The position numbers and the translations under genes were made by a program. DNA of 41,305 nucleotides from Alphaproteobacteria bacterium BRH_c36 (GTDB lineage: Bacteria; Pseudomonadota; Alphaproteobacteria; Rhizobiales; Hyphomicrobiaceae). How positions within the stretch are numbered: the stretch's first letter is position 1; the number at the start of each line of letters is the position of its first letter. Of the stretch, positions 31,481 through 40,216 are shown piece by piece. The notes below the pieces were generated by a model. That model was not told where the DNA came from and ran no database searches. It saw nothing but the letters and a program-made list of their open reading frames with translations. The stretch is from assembly GCA_001516065.1 (NCBI GenBank), contig LOEV01000142.1, forward strand, positions 1 to 41,305. Reading direction: 5' to 3'.

Positions 31481-31776
31481 CTCGGAGGTGGCTCCATGTG
31501 CGGTCGATTCCGTACTTGCGCGTCATCGAAGGCTCTTGGACACGTAAATATAGAAAAAACGTTCCATCTTCTAGCTGTTGATGGCAAATAAGTAGAAAAT
31601 TGTTCTATTATATACATATATGGGAATTGATATTGCGCAAGGGCTGCACGAGGGGCAGTATTTGCTGCCGCGAGGAGCAAGCCTGGAAGGGGGTTCTGGC
31701 GCGCCCGAAATTCGCGAGCGTGCAGCTCGCCGGTGCGATCAGGGCCTTGCCAGGCCGCCGGCAGGCATGGACCAGG
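31481..31776 (-). promoter_or_regulatory. AT-rich promoter region of the sulfite-assimilation operon
   Basis: Bases about 31540-31640 are strikingly AT-rich for this genome. On the minus strand a perfect TATAAT occurs at 31612-31607 and a second AT-rich box (TTTTTTCTATATT) nearer the gene. No well-spaced -35 hexamer is apparent, which suggests an activator-dependent promoter. The remaining right part (31650-31776) shows nothing recognisable. Confidence 0.6.
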
Positions 31777-31932
31777 CTAAATTACCAACTTGATCAGGAA
31801 GGCGACGACGGTCAGGGCTGCCACGCTTGCGGCCCAGATCGCCACAAACCAAGCGAGCCGACGGATCAACGGTTGCGGGAGGTCGCCGGCGTTCCTGTCC
31901 GTGCGATTTCCGTCGGGCGGTGCGTCGGGCAT
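31777..31932 (-). CDS. DUF2474 small membrane protein, cytochrome bd associated
   Basis: This is a 51-residue protein with one membrane helix (RRLAWFVAIWAASVAALTVV region, about 24-49). Its ATG overlaps the cioB TGA by one base (TGATG), so it is translated with the oxidase. DUF2474 proteins are the usual third gene of CioAB-type oxidase operons, analogous to the CydX subunit of E. coli. It is easily missed because of its size. Confidence 0.88.
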   Translation of the reverse strand: MPDAPPDGNRTDRNAGDLPQPLIRRLAWFVAIWAASVAALTVVAFLIKLVI

Positions 31933-32936
31933 CAGTGATAGCCGTCGCCTTCGCGGACTTTGCCGCGGAACACCCAATAGGAATAAGCCGTATAGGCGAG
32001 AATCAACGGAACCAGGACGACGGCGCCAACAAGCAGGAACATCAGGCTGGAGTCGGGGCCTGCCGCGTCCCAGATCGTGATCGAGTGCGGTACGATGTAG
32101 GGATAAAAGCCGATGCCGAGCCCGACGAAGCACAAGACGAAGAGTGCCAGTGCCGAAAGGAAGGGCTGCAGCTCGTGGCGGTGTTTGAGGCCGTTGTAGA
32201 GAGAGTAGGCGGCGGCGGCGACGAGGAGCGGGACCGGCGCCGAATAGATGATGGCCGGGAAGGCAAACCAGCGCTGCATGAAGACTTCATCCAGGAACGG
32301 CGTCCAGAGGCTGACGATGCCGATCATGATGACGGTGCCGAAAGCTGTCGTCCATGCCCAGCCGTAGGCCTGCTGCTGCAGTCCGCCTTCGGTCTTGTAA
32401 ATCAGCCATGTTGCGCCGAGCAGCGCGTAGCCGATGACGACGGCCAATCCCGTGACGATGCTGAATGGCGTCAGCCAATCCCACCAGCCGCCGGCATAGC
32501 CGCGATTGGCGACCTCAATGCCCTGGACCAGCGCTCCAAGGGTGATGCCCTGGGCGAAGGCAGCCGTTAAAGAGCCGAGTGCGAACGACCAGTCCCAGAC
32601 CCATTGGCGCCGTTTTGATTTCCAGCGGAACTCGAAGGCGACGCCGCGGAATATCAGGCCGAGCAGCATGGCGATGATCGGCGCGTAGAGCGCCGGCATA
32701 ATCACGGCATAGGCGAGGGGGAAGACAGCGAACAGTCCGCCGCCGCCAAGAACGAGCCAGGTCTCGTTGCCATCCCAAACGGGGGCGACCGTATTCATGG
32801 CGACGTCGCGCTGCCCGCTCGTGCGCATCAACGGGAAAAGAATGCCGAGGCCGAGGTCGAAGCCGTCGAGGATGACGTAGGCAAGCACGGCGAATGCGAT
32901 GAGACCGGCCCAGATGAAAGCGAGATCCAATTCCAT
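31932..32936 (-). CDS. cioB: Cytochrome bd ubiquinol oxidase subunit II (CioB/CydB)
   Basis: This is the second integral-membrane subunit of a bd-type quinol oxidase. It has 334 residues with about eight or nine membrane helices; it begins MELDLAFIWAGLIAFAVLAY and shows the family segments ILDGFDLGLGILFP, APVWDGNETWLVLGGGGLFAVFPLAYA and RGVAFEFRWK. The start is 11 bases after the subunit I stop. Paired with a short-loop subunit I and DUF2474, it belongs to the cyanide-insensitive (CIO) branch. Confidence 0.95.
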   Translation of the reverse strand: MELDLAFIWAGLIAFAVLAYVILDGFDLGLGILFPLMRTSGQRDVAMNTVAPVWDGNETWLVLGGGGLFAVFPLAYAVIMPALYAPIIAMLLGLIFRGVAFEFRWKSKRRQWVWDWSFALGSLTAAFAQGITLGALVQGIEVANRGYAGGWWDWLTPFSIVTGLAVVIGYALLGATWLIYKTEGGLQQQAYGWAWTTAFGTVIMIGIVSLWTPFLDEVFMQRWFAFPAIIYSAPVPLLVAAAAYSLYNGLKHRHELQPFLSALALFVLCFVGLGIGFYPYIVPHSITIWDAAGPDSSLMFLLVGAVVLVPLILAYTAYSYWVFRGKVREGDGYH

Positions 32937-32947
32937 ATTCGCGGGTC

Positions 32948-34363
32948 CTATTGGTCTGACTGGGGGGCTTGGCCCGGATAGCGCAGCGGTGGCGTCGGCG
33001 TTATGCCGGCCGATCTGGTCGGCTGGTCCTCGGACATGCCGGGCTCTCCTGCTTCTGGCGGCTTCTCCATCAGGCGGAACAGGTAATAGACGCCGGCGCC
33101 GAAGACGACGAAGTAGACGACGATGAATGCCATAAGCGAGATCGAGACGGCGGGCACATCGATCGGGGAGGCGGAATCAATCGTCTTCAGCAGACCGTAG
33201 ACCGTGTAAGGCTGGCGGCCCATCTCGGTGGTGATCCAGCCTGCAATGACGGCAACGAATCCCATCGGTCCCATTACGATTGCAGCGCGGTGCAAGAGCC
33301 CTGGATCGTCCAGCCGGCCTCTCAAGCGTGCGACGAGCGACCACAGGCCGAGTGCGACCATCGCCAAGCCGATGGCGACCATCACGCGGAAGCTCCAGAA
33401 GATGGCCGGTGCATAGGGCCGTTCGTCCCTGGGCCAGGCTTTCAAGCCCTTGACTTCGCCGTCCCAGTTATGGGTGAGAATATAGCTGCCGAGACCGGGA
33501 ATCTCGATGGCGTAATCGGTGCGTTCGGTTTCCATGTTGGGCATGCCGAAGAGGATCAGCGGTGCGCCTTTCTGCGTCTCGAAATGCCCTTCCATGGCTG
33601 CGATCTTCGCGGGCTGGTGTTCGAGGGTGTTGAGGCCGTGCATGTCGCCGGCGATGACCTGTATCGGGGCGACGATAACGGCCATCCACATGGCCATCGA
33701 GAACATCAGGCGGGCGCTCTCGTTGCGGGAATCGCGCAGGATGTGCCAGGCGCCGACGGCGCCGACGACCAGGGCGGTGGTCAGGTAGGCGGCAAGCACC
33801 ATGTGGACGAGACGGTAGGGGAACGACGGGTTGAAGACGATCTCGAACCAGTTGGCAGGTACGAACTGGCCGACCTCGTTGATGGCGTAGCCGACGGGAG
33901 TCTGCATCCAGCTGTTCACCGACAGGATCCAGAAGGCCGAGAAGAACGTGCCGAACGCCACGAGCAGCGTCGCCAGGAAGTGCAGCCCTTTGCCAACGCG
34001 ATCCATGCCGAAAAGCATGACGCCAAGAAAGCCCGCTTCAAGGAAAAACGCCGAAAGGACTTCGTAGCCCATCAAGGGGCCGAGGATGGGGCCGGTCTTG
34101 TCGGAGAAGACGGACCAGTTGGTGCCGAACTGGTAGCTCATAACAATGCCGGAGACGACGCCCATGGCGAAGGTCACAGCGAAGATCTTGATCCAGTAGC
34201 GGAAGGTGTCGATGTAGACCTGCCGGCCGGTGATCAGCCAAAGCCCCTCGAGAACGGCGAGGTAGGAAGCAAGGCCGATGGTGAAAGCGGGGAAGATGAT
34301 GTGGAAAGAGACCGTGAACGCGAACTGAATGCGGGCCAGGTCGATGGCAAGTGGCATGTCCAT
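32948..34363 (-). CDS. cioA: Cytochrome bd ubiquinol oxidase subunit I (CioA/CydA)
   Basis: This is the haem-bearing, quinol-oxidising subunit, reducing oxygen to water without proton pumping. It has 471 residues and opens MDMPLAIDLARIQFAFTVSFHIIFPAFTIG with conserved H21 (haem b595 ligand). Further family motifs are FAVTFAMGVVSGIVMSYQFGTNW, GYEVLSAFFLEAGFLGVMLFG, FSMAMWMAVIVAPIQVIAGD and GWITTEMGRQPYTVYG. The region that forms the Q-loop is short compared with E. coli CydA, marking the cyanide-insensitive type. Such oxidases give respiration under low oxygen or cyanide/sulfide stress. The C-terminal tail after the last helix is Pro-rich. A CTAG-bounded palindrome lies about 42 bases upstream of the start. 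Confidence 0.95.
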   Translation of the reverse strand: MDMPLAIDLARIQFAFTVSFHIIFPAFTIGLASYLAVLEGLWLITGRQVYIDTFRYWIKIFAVTFAMGVVSGIVMSYQFGTNWSVFSDKTGPILGPLMGYEVLSAFFLEAGFLGVMLFGMDRVGKGLHFLATLLVAFGTFFSAFWILSVNSWMQTPVGYAINEVGQFVPANWFEIVFNPSFPYRLVHMVLAAYLTTALVVGAVGAWHILRDSRNESARLMFSMAMWMAVIVAPIQVIAGDMHGLNTLEHQPAKIAAMEGHFETQKGAPLILFGMPNMETERTDYAIEIPGLGSYILTHNWDGEVKGLKAWPRDERPYAPAIFWSFRVMVAIGLAMVALGLWSLVARLRGRLDDPGLLHRAAIVMGPMGFVAVIAGWITTEMGRQPYTVYGLLKTIDSASPIDVPAVSISLMAFIVVYFVVFGAGVYYLFRLMEKPPEAGEPGMSEDQPTRSAGITPTPPLRYPGQAPQSDQ

Positions 34364-34756
34364 TTGGCGTCGACTCCGTTACGGGTTTTCCGGTCGTGGC
34401 GAGGCTAGAGCATCATCCGACGATACGCGATCGCTTTTCGCGATCGGATGGTCGGATAAAGTTGCTCTAGGGGCATCAGAGCAGCCCAAGCCCTGCTAGA
34501 CAAGGTCTGTCAGTGTTTCCAAGTTGCTTCGCTGGATGACCGGCAGCAAGTCCTTGAAGGCCGGGGTGGCGGCCTGACCGAGCCATGCGAACATAACCAC
34601 CTGGGTGGTGACTAAGCCCGCACCGGTAATCCGTTGGCGGCCGAGGGGGAGAGCCGGGTCGGCTGTCAATTGCCGCTGATAGGTGTTAAGTCACGCGGTC
34701 CCGAGCCCCCAGCTTTGTCTGGCGGCCCTCTATGACGAACTGGCTATCGGTGACCT
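34364..34756. other. Intergenic gap upstream of cioA, with palindromic repeat
   Basis: About 390 bases without a credible gene, between the divergent cioA and the flavoprotein gene. The left part is a palindromic repeat (34405-34470, listed separately). The rest (34480-34750) shows no clear structure. Promoters for both neighbours must lie here, and the cioA promoter probably overlaps or flanks the repeat. Confidence 0.6.
34405..34470. repeat. CTAG-bounded palindrome (family 2, copy 1)
   Basis: The outer arms are CTAGAGCA (34405-34412) and TGCTCTAG (34463-34470). Inner arms are ATCCGAC (34415-34421) and GTCGGAT (34451-34457), with a self-complementary CGATCG core pair (34428-34433, 34441-34446). 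The same outer arms recur at 40213-40352. Repeats of this GAGCA-ATCCGA type are, from memory, abundant between genes in Hyphomicrobiales. Confidence 0.8.
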
Positions 34757-36007
34757 GTGACAGATGCTTCCAATTTCGATGTCGCCGTGATCGGCGGCGG
34801 ACCAGCCGGGCTGATGGCTGCGGAAATTCTTTCGCGCAGCGATGCCGGCCTGCGAGTCACAGTCTACGAGCGGATGCCATCGGTCGGTCGCAAGTTCCTG
34901 ATGGCGGGGCGGGGCGGGCTCAATCTTACGCACGGCGAGCACATCGCGACGTTCATGGGGCGGTACGGTTCCCGCCAAGGCATGCTTGCGCCGATCATCG
35001 AAGCGTTACCGCCCGATGCAGTGCGCGCGTGGTGCGAGGAACTTGGGCAGGAGACGTTTGTCGGTACGAGCGGACGGGTGTTTCCACGTGCAATGAAGGC
35101 TTCGCCGCTGCTCAGGGCGTGGTTGAATCGGCTCGCCACGCAAGGCATTGCGGTGAAGTTGCGGCATCGCTGGCTCGGCTGGGACGACGAGCGGCGGCAT
35201 CGGTTCGAGACGCCGGAAGGCGATGTTGCCGTTCGTGCCGATGCAACCATCCTGGCGCTGGGCGGCGGCAGCTGGGGCCGTCTTGGCTCGGATGGGCGCT
35301 GGGTTGAAATCCTGCGGGGGGCTGGTGTCGGGGTGGAGCCGCTGAGAGCTGCCAACTGCGGTGTGCTGGTCAACTGGTCGCAAAGTTTTCGGGAACGTTT
35401 CCAGGGTCAGCCGTTGAAGCGAATCGCATTGCGCGTCGGGGAAGCCGGCGTGCGCGGGGAAGCGCTGGTCACAGCGAGCGGGCTGGAGGGCGGAGCGGTT
35501 TATGCTTTGTCTACACAATTGCGCGATGCAACCGATGCAGCTTGTGCTGTCCGGCTCTCCATCGATCTGCGTCCCGATATCGAACTCGATGCACTCGTTC
35601 AGCGACTCGACGTGCCGCGCGGAAAGAAGTCGTTGTCGACGTTCCTGCGCAAGGCGGCACAATTGGCCCCCGTCGCAATCGGGCTGCTGCAGGAGGCGGC
35701 ACTGGTCATGCGGCAGCGGCCAGGGGATCTCACCGTGAAGGAGCTTGCGTCCCTGATCAAGGCGGTGCCGGTCGAGGTCACCGGAATGGCGCCGATTGAG
35801 AGGGCGATATCAACGGCCGGCGGCGTCGCTTTCGAAGAAGTCGGTCCGGGGCTGATGATTGCCGAACTGCCTGGCGTCTTCGTTGCCGGAGAGATGCTCG
35901 ACTGGGACGCGCCAACCGGCGGCTATCTTTTGCAGGCCGCGTTTGCCACCGGTGCGGCTGCGGGACGCGGCGCGCTCGACTGGCTTGCCGGCAAGCGGCT
36001 CAATTAA
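34757..36007 (+). CDS. BaiN/HI0933-like flavoprotein (NAD(P)/FAD-dependent)
   Basis: This 416-residue FAD-binding protein begins with the dinucleotide fold DVAVIGGGPAGLMAAEILSR, then VGRKFLMAGRGGLNLTHGE, the signature of the HI0933/BaiN group, TILALGGGSWGRLGSDG in the middle, and a C-terminal FAD site GVFVAGEMLDWDAPTGGYLLQAAFATG. The tryptophan-containing WDAPTGGYLL places it with the proteobacterial TIGR03862-type flavoproteins. The reaction is unknown, and a role in reducing a double bond or in tRNA/quinone metabolism is not established. It starts with GTG at 34757. Its end overlaps the convergent gene by 8 bases. Confidence 0.9.
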   Translation: MTDASNFDVAVIGGGPAGLMAAEILSRSDAGLRVTVYERMPSVGRKFLMAGRGGLNLTHGEHIATFMGRYGSRQGMLAPIIEALPPDAVRAWCEELGQETFVGTSGRVFPRAMKASPLLRAWLNRLATQGIAVKLRHRWLGWDDERRHRFETPEGDVAVRADATILALGGGSWGRLGSDGRWVEILRGAGVGVEPLRAANCGVLVNWSQSFRERFQGQPLKRIALRVGEAGVRGEALVTASGLEGGAVYALSTQLRDATDAACAVRLSIDLRPDIELDALVQRLDVPRGKKSLSTFLRKAAQLAPVAIGLLQEAALVMRQRPGDLTVKELASLIKAVPVEVTGMAPIERAISTAGGVAFEEVGPGLMIAELPGVFVAGEMLDWDAPTGGYLLQAAFATGAAAGRGALDWLAGKRLN

Positions 36008-36911
36008 GAGGGACGTTCAACTGCAACCGGCTCTTGATGCCGGGGGCTTCGGTTGTGCCGAGGCCGTCGACATCGGTCGTGGCCTGCAGCCTGTAGTCGC
36101 TCTCACGCGACAGGCTGACACCGACGCCGACTGTGTCGAGCGGAACGGTTGTCGTTTGCGCAGCCTCCTGCTGGTCCAGTCCGATCGACGTCGAGAAGTT
36201 CACGAATGGTTCGAGGACTTCGCCGGCCTCAAGCCGGAACGGTCGGCGAAGCTCCTGGCGGAACTCCAACCGCGTCGATGCGGACTGGGTGGTTCCGCTC
36301 TGGATGCCGTATCCGTATTGTCCGATGGCTGGCTGGCTGTCCTGGCTCGGGTCGGTCGTCGTCGTTTCTGCGACGATGGCGGCTTGCGGAAGGAGGGTCC
36401 ATTTACTGATCGCCAAACGGGCTTGCAGTTCGGCCCGATTGCTCTCGCGTTTGCGCTGGGCCTGTTCGTCAAGTTCGGCACCGACTCCGAGCTTCAGGCC
36501 ATCGCCGAGCCTGACAGCGGCACCGACGGCACTGTTGACGCCCCGCACTGCTGGTTCATCTCCCAAACCTTTGATGTCAGCCTTGCTCCAGATTTCGAGC
36601 GGATCGGGAGAAGCGGGCGGCGGTTTGGGAAGCGTCAGGCCGACGGGAGCGAGCCGCTTTGCGTCTTCGATCTTCTGCTGGTCGAGGCTCTTGTAATAGG
36701 ATTCCCATTGGCCGACGCTGGTCTGGAACGTCGCATCATCGCCATTCGGCTTGACCGTCAGCGGGGCGAGACCGACGGGTGGTTGTGTGTCGGCCGCATG
36801 CGCAAGTGGTGCTGTCGCAACGCTTGCCGTCAGGGTGCAGGAACACGTAAATACGGCGCAACGTGTGATTGCGCCAACGCTAACGCGCCGCCGTCCGATA
36901 ATCCCACCCAT
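36000..36911 (-). CDS. Secreted protein of unknown function, possible outer-membrane barrel
   Basis: This protein has about 303 residues. It has a basic start and signal peptide (ending near APLAHAADT), a linker region with Lys/Pro (about 40-105) and then about 190 residues of alternating beta-type sequence (LKLGVGAELDEQAQ, RAELQARLAISKWTLLPQAAIVAE, TRLEFRQELRRPFRLE, EPFVNFSTSIGLD, VGVGVSLSRESDYRLQATTDV) ending in the hydrophobic-alternating LQLNVPLN. The C-terminal pattern suggests a small beta-barrel, though the last residue is not aromatic as in classical porins. ATGs at 36917 and 36911 are both possible; the latter gives better spacing to AAGGG. It overlaps the convergent flavoprotein gene by 8 bases. 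Confidence 0.75.
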   Translation of the reverse strand: MGGIIGRRRVSVGAITRCAVFTCSCTLTASVATAPLAHAADTQPPVGLAPLTVKPNGDDATFQTSVGQWESYYKSLDQQKIEDAKRLAPVGLTLPKPPPASPDPLEIWSKADIKGLGDEPAVRGVNSAVGAAVRLGDGLKLGVGAELDEQAQRKRESNRAELQARLAISKWTLLPQAAIVAETTTTDPSQDSQPAIGQYGYGIQSGTTQSASTRLEFRQELRRPFRLEAGEVLEPFVNFSTSIGLDQQEAAQTTTVPLDTVGVGVSLSRESDYRLQATTDVDGLGTTEAPGIKSRLQLNVPLN

Positions 36912-37193
36912 GATCATAAACCCTTGTTTTGTGATCCGGACTTGTGGCTCACGAGTTGGCCGGATTTACGGCCAACGTGTTCGGGCCGGTTTGGCGATTA
37001 TTCCGAAGGGCGCAGTTTCGAAAGTCCAACCGCGCAGGCGCTGTTCCAGGCAACCGGCAACCAACGTTGGTCGCCACGGCGGATTTGCGCGCCTTGATGT
37101 CAGATGCGTAGCAGGCTAGGTGACGATAAGAGTAGGCGCTGGGGCGTGGTTGCCGAGATGCTTCAAATCAGGAAATGCTGGGAAGGTTGCCAG

Positions 37194-37991
37194 ATGTCGC
37201 TCAAGGTCCGCATCATCCCATGCCTCGACGTCAAGGACGGCCGTGTCGTGAAAGGCGTCAACTTCGTCGATCTCATCGATGCCGGTGATCCCGTTGAAGC
37301 CGCAGCCGCCTATGATGCGGCCGGCGCCGACGAGCTTTGCTTCCTCGACATCACGGCGAGCCACGAGGATCGCGATACGATCTTCCATATCGTCGAGCAA
37401 ACGGCGGAGCGCTGCTTCATGCCGCTGACTGTGGGAGGCGGCGTGCGTATGGTCGAGGATGTACGCAAACTCCTGGAAGCCGGTGCCGACAAGGTTTCGA
37501 TCAATACGGCGGCGGTTAACCGCCGAGCGTTTGTCGCGGAAGCCGCGGAGAAGTTCGGGGCCCAGTGCATCGTCGTGGCAATTGACGCGAAAAAAGTGTC
37601 GGGCGCGGGCGCGCCTGATAAATGGGAAATCTTTACCCATGGCGGGCGCAAGCCGACGGGGCTCGATGCGGTCGAATATGCCAAAGAGGTGGTGGCGCTG
37701 GGTGCGGGCGAGATACTGCTGACATCCATGGACCGCGACGGAACCAAGGCAGGTTTCGATCTCGATCTGACACGGGCAATCTCGGATGCGGTGGCGGTCC
37801 CTGTCATTGCCTCAGGCGGAGTGGGTAATCTCGATCACCTCGTCGATGGTGTTCGCGAGGGGCACGCCAGCGCGGTGCTGGCGGCGTCGATCTTCCACTT
37901 CGGAACGCATACGATCGGTGAAGCCAAACGGCATATGGCGGATGCTGGACTTGCCATGCGAATGGATGGCGTCAGTTCGACGCGATCGTGA
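37194..37991 (+). CDS. hisF: Imidazole glycerol phosphate synthase cyclase subunit HisF
   Basis: This (beta-alpha)8-barrel enzyme makes imidazole glycerol phosphate and AICAR in histidine synthesis, using ammonia from HisH. It has 265 residues with catalytic D12 ([17 protein letters not shown]) and D131 (IVVAIDAKK), and phosphate-binding loops PLTVGGGVR and [14 protein letters not shown] precedes the ATG at 37194. The other his genes (hisB, hisH, hisA, hisE) that usually flank it in alphaproteobacteria are absent from this window on both sides, so it is detached from the common cluster here. Confidence 0.97.
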   Translation: MSLKVRIIPCLDVKDGRVVKGVNFVDLIDAGDPVEAAAAYDAAGADELCFLDITASHEDRDTIFHIVEQTAERCFMPLTVGGGVRMVEDVRKLLEAGADKVSINTAAVNRRAFVAEAAEKFGAQCIVVAIDAKKVSGAGAPDKWEIFTHGGRKPTGLDAVEYAKEVVALGAGEILLTSMDRDGTKAGFDLDLTRAISDAVAVPVIASGGVGNLDHLVDGVREGHASAVLAASIFHFGTHTIGEAKRHMADAGLAMRMDGVSSTRS

Positions 37992-38181
37992 AGCCCGGCA
38001 GGTGACCGTGGTGTCGTTGCGGCGAAATGCTGCAGTGCAAAATTTTGTTTCCTTATAAGCTTTTGAGGTGGTAGGGCTCGCGTACAACTTGAGCCGGTAG
38101 GGAGTTTCCCTCGCGGTTCGGTGCGCTGGGGTGCACCCGGTTCAGGACCTTCGTATTGTTTGCATAACCAAAGGACCATCC

Positions 38182-38601
38182 ATGAAATCCAGATTCGCCC
38201 TCAGCCTAGCAGCACTCGCAGCCGCCGGTTTTGCAGCCGCCGCCGCGGCACCGGCTGCCGAAGCCGGGCACCGTGAATGCTCCATCATCGGCAAGTTCGA
38301 CCGCAACCGCGACGGCAAGCTCAACGTGTTTGAAGCCAAGCGTGCCGGCAAGGCGGCCTTCGCTGCGATCAACAAGGACGGCGACCGCACGCTAGAGCCT
38401 GGCGAAGTCAGCCAGCGCATCGGAGCGGAGACCTTCGACAAGTACAACTTGATAAAGCGCAAGGGCCTTGATCGCGTGGAGTGGAGCCGCCTCGTCAAGG
38501 CGCGCTTTTACGCCGCCAACACCGACGGCGACCGCACAATCGAGTGCGGCGAATTGAAAACGAAGGCCGGTCATCGCCTGCTGGCGGTTATCTGGAACTG
38601 A
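38182..38601 (+). CDS. Small secreted EF-hand protein
   Basis: This is a 139-residue protein: signal peptide (Ala-rich, ending near AAEAGH) and three EF-hand-like loops, DRNRDGKLNVFE, NKDGDRTLEPGE and NTDGDRTIECGE. Cysteines in REC near the mature N-terminus and in the third loop could pair. I chose the ATG at 38182 because AAAGGA lies 6 bases upstream and it begins the signal peptide. It is not closely similar in layout to the larger EF-hand protein at 7800-8768. A role in calcium binding in the periplasm is likely; the partner is unknown. Confidence 0.88.
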   Translation: MKSRFALSLAALAAAGFAAAAAAPAAEAGHRECSIIGKFDRNRDGKLNVFEAKRAGKAAFAAINKDGDRTLEPGEVSQRIGAETFDKYNLIKRKGLDRVEWSRLVKARFYAANTDGDRTIECGELKTKAGHRLLAVIWN

Positions 38602-38778
38602 TTGCGCTCAGGGGCCGTCCGGCCGCAATGGGCGTCCTGGCCCCCCGCGGGGGCGCCGAAGAGTCGGCGGGTCGGCTTGCTCTGCGAGCCTTCGGCTGAT
38701 TTTGTTAAGAGGCGATGCGCTCACGGGTCTCGTCGGTCGCCATGCGCCACCAGATAGCGTGGGCTGTCACAACAGACG

Positions 38779-38814
38779 ACGCCGGTTCCTATTTCCTGGG
38801 GGCCGGCGTTTTTT
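38779..38814 (+). terminator. Rho-independent terminator between convergent EF-hand and nth genes
   Basis: ACGCCGG (38779-38785), a 17-base loop and CCGGCGT (38803-38809) are followed by a run of T to 38814. It works in the plus direction for the EF-hand gene, ending 178 bases upstream, but lies across the nth stop codon (38789-38791). Confidence 0.75.
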
Positions 38815-39622
38815 CTTCCATCGGGCAGTAGTCGCTGATCGGGCAGCGCCAGCACTCGGGCTTGCGGGCCTTGCAGATATAACGACCGTGCAGGATCAGC
38901 CAGTGATGGGCGGGAACTGCGTACTGTTCAGGCACGATCGCCATGAGATCGCGCTCGACCTCTTGGGGTGTCCTACCGTTGGAAAAGCCGAGGCGATGGG
39001 CGACGCGAAAGACGTGCGTGTCGACCGCCATGGAAGGCTGGCCAAACCAGACGTTTAGCACGACGTTTGCAGTCTTGCGGCCGACGCCCGGCAGGCTTTC
39101 GAGAGCGGTTGCATCGTCAGGAACTTCGCCGCCGTAATCGTCGAGCAGCTTTTGCGAGAGCGCCACTACGTTCTTCGCCTTGTTGCGGAAGAGGCCGATG
39201 GTCTTGATGAGATCGCGGACCCTGTCTTCGCCGAGCGCCACCATCTTTTCGGGCGTATCGGCGGCTGCGAACAGGTGGCGGGTGGCCTTGTTGACGCCCG
39301 CGTCGGTGGCCTGGGCCGACAACACTACGGCGACCAGGAGGGTGTAGGCATCCTTATGCTCGAGTTCGCCCTTCGGCTCGGGCTCGATTTCTGCGAACCG
39401 CTTGAAAATCGCGGCCACGGTTTCAGGGGAAACGGACGGGCGGCGTCTGCGTGCGCCACCCGATTTTGCTGCGGTCCTGCGGTCGGCCTTTTTTTTCGCC
39501 CTTGCGGCGCCCGGCTTCGATACCGATTTTGATGACAGGCCTTGCGGTTTGGCGGCCGTCGATTTATCGCGCTTCGTCGTTGTTGCAGGCCCATTGGATT
39601 TGTCGTCTTTGTCGGCTTTCAT
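38789..39622 (-). CDS. nth: Endonuclease III
   Basis: This base-excision-repair enzyme removes oxidised pyrimidines and cleaves the abasic site. The core is normal: helix-hairpin-helix ESLPGVGRKTANVVLNVWFG with the catalytic lysine, aspartate in SMAVDTHVFRVAHRLG, and a 4Fe-4S cluster site C-x6-C-x2-C-x5-C in CKARKPECWRCPISDYC. The protein is 277 residues because of a 50-60-residue N-terminal extension rich in Lys, Ala, Ser and Arg, which E. coli Nth lacks. The ATG at 39622 is preferred; a GTG at 39661 would add 13 residues. The basic extension may aid DNA binding. Confidence 0.95.
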   Translation of the reverse strand: MKADKDDKSNGPATTTKRDKSTAAKPQGLSSKSVSKPGAARAKKKADRRTAAKSGGARRRRPSVSPETVAAIFKRFAEIEPEPKGELEHKDAYTLLVAVVLSAQATDAGVNKATRHLFAAADTPEKMVALGEDRVRDLIKTIGLFRNKAKNVVALSQKLLDDYGGEVPDDATALESLPGVGRKTANVVLNVWFGQPSMAVDTHVFRVAHRLGFSNGRTPQEVERDLMAIVPEQYAVPAHHWLILHGRYICKARKPECWRCPISDYCPMEEKTPAPRK

Positions 39623-39721
39623 TGGGCTCGGCTTCCGGCTTCGTCGGGTGCTGGTCCACACTTTCTAAAGCCGTGTGGTGAGGCGCGATCGCGTAATGAG
39701 AATGATAGACTGGCAGGAACT

Positions 39722-40216
39722 ATGGACGACTCACAACAAGAAGCGCAAACCGCGCAGACGTTCAACGCAATTCTGACCCCATATAGGTCGCTTAGCCCGT
39801 TCGGCTTCTTGATCCTGATGTTGCTGGTGTCGCTTGTCAGCTTTGCAGTCGGGTTCTTCTTTCTCATGCTCGGGGCGTGGCCGGTGTTGGGGTACTTCGG
39901 ACTCGACGTGCTGCTCATCTACTTTGCGTTCAAGCTCAACTACCGGGCGGGATTGGCATACGAGAAAGTCGAGTTGTCGCCGGGGTTGTTGAGGCTGACC
40001 CAGGTCGATCCGCGAGGCCGCCAGAACAGATTCGATTTCAATCCCTACTGGGTGCGAGTAGGCCTCAGGGAAGAGCATGACGGGCGCACGATCATGTGGC
40101 TCGCTTCGCACGGGCGCGAGATGGTGTTCGGGCATTTTCTCACCGACAACGAGCGTCGCGAGTTCGTCGATGCCTTGAAGTCTGCTTTGACGTCGGCGCG
40201 CACTGTTCCCGGCTAG
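39722..40216 (+). CDS. DUF2244 membrane protein
   Basis: This 164-residue protein has two membrane helices (about 27-48 and 51-72) and then a soluble domain with YEKVELSPGLLRLTQVDPRGR, FNPYWVRVGL and MWLASHGREMVFGHFLTDNER, the DUF2244 pattern. AGGAAC precedes the ATG. It is divergent from nth by 99 bases, an arrangement seen in related genomes. Its TAG stop (40214-40216) lies within the left end of a palindromic repeat. The function is unknown. Confidence 0.9.
   Translation: MDDSQQEAQTAQTFNAILTPYRSLSPFGFLILMLLVSLVSFAVGFFFLMLGAWPVLGYFGLDVLLIYFAFKLNYRAGLAYEKVELSPGLLRLTQVDPRGRQNRFDFNPYWVRVGLREEHDGRTIMWLASHGREMVFGHFLTDNERREFVDALKSALTSARTVPG

Noticed and set aside
31481-31680. A 67-residue minus-strand frame upstream of the ferredoxin
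   Set aside because: It covers the AT-rich promoter region, has no ribosome site and no recognisable sequence.
32969-34408. A 479-residue plus-strand frame
   Set aside because: It is antisense to cioA and reads as Asp/Gly/His-rich non-native sequence.
38602-38778. GC-rich hairpins (CCCCCGCGGGGG) as an RNA gene
   Set aside because: There is no tRNA-like or other known RNA layout; probably part of the 3' end of the EF-hand transcript.
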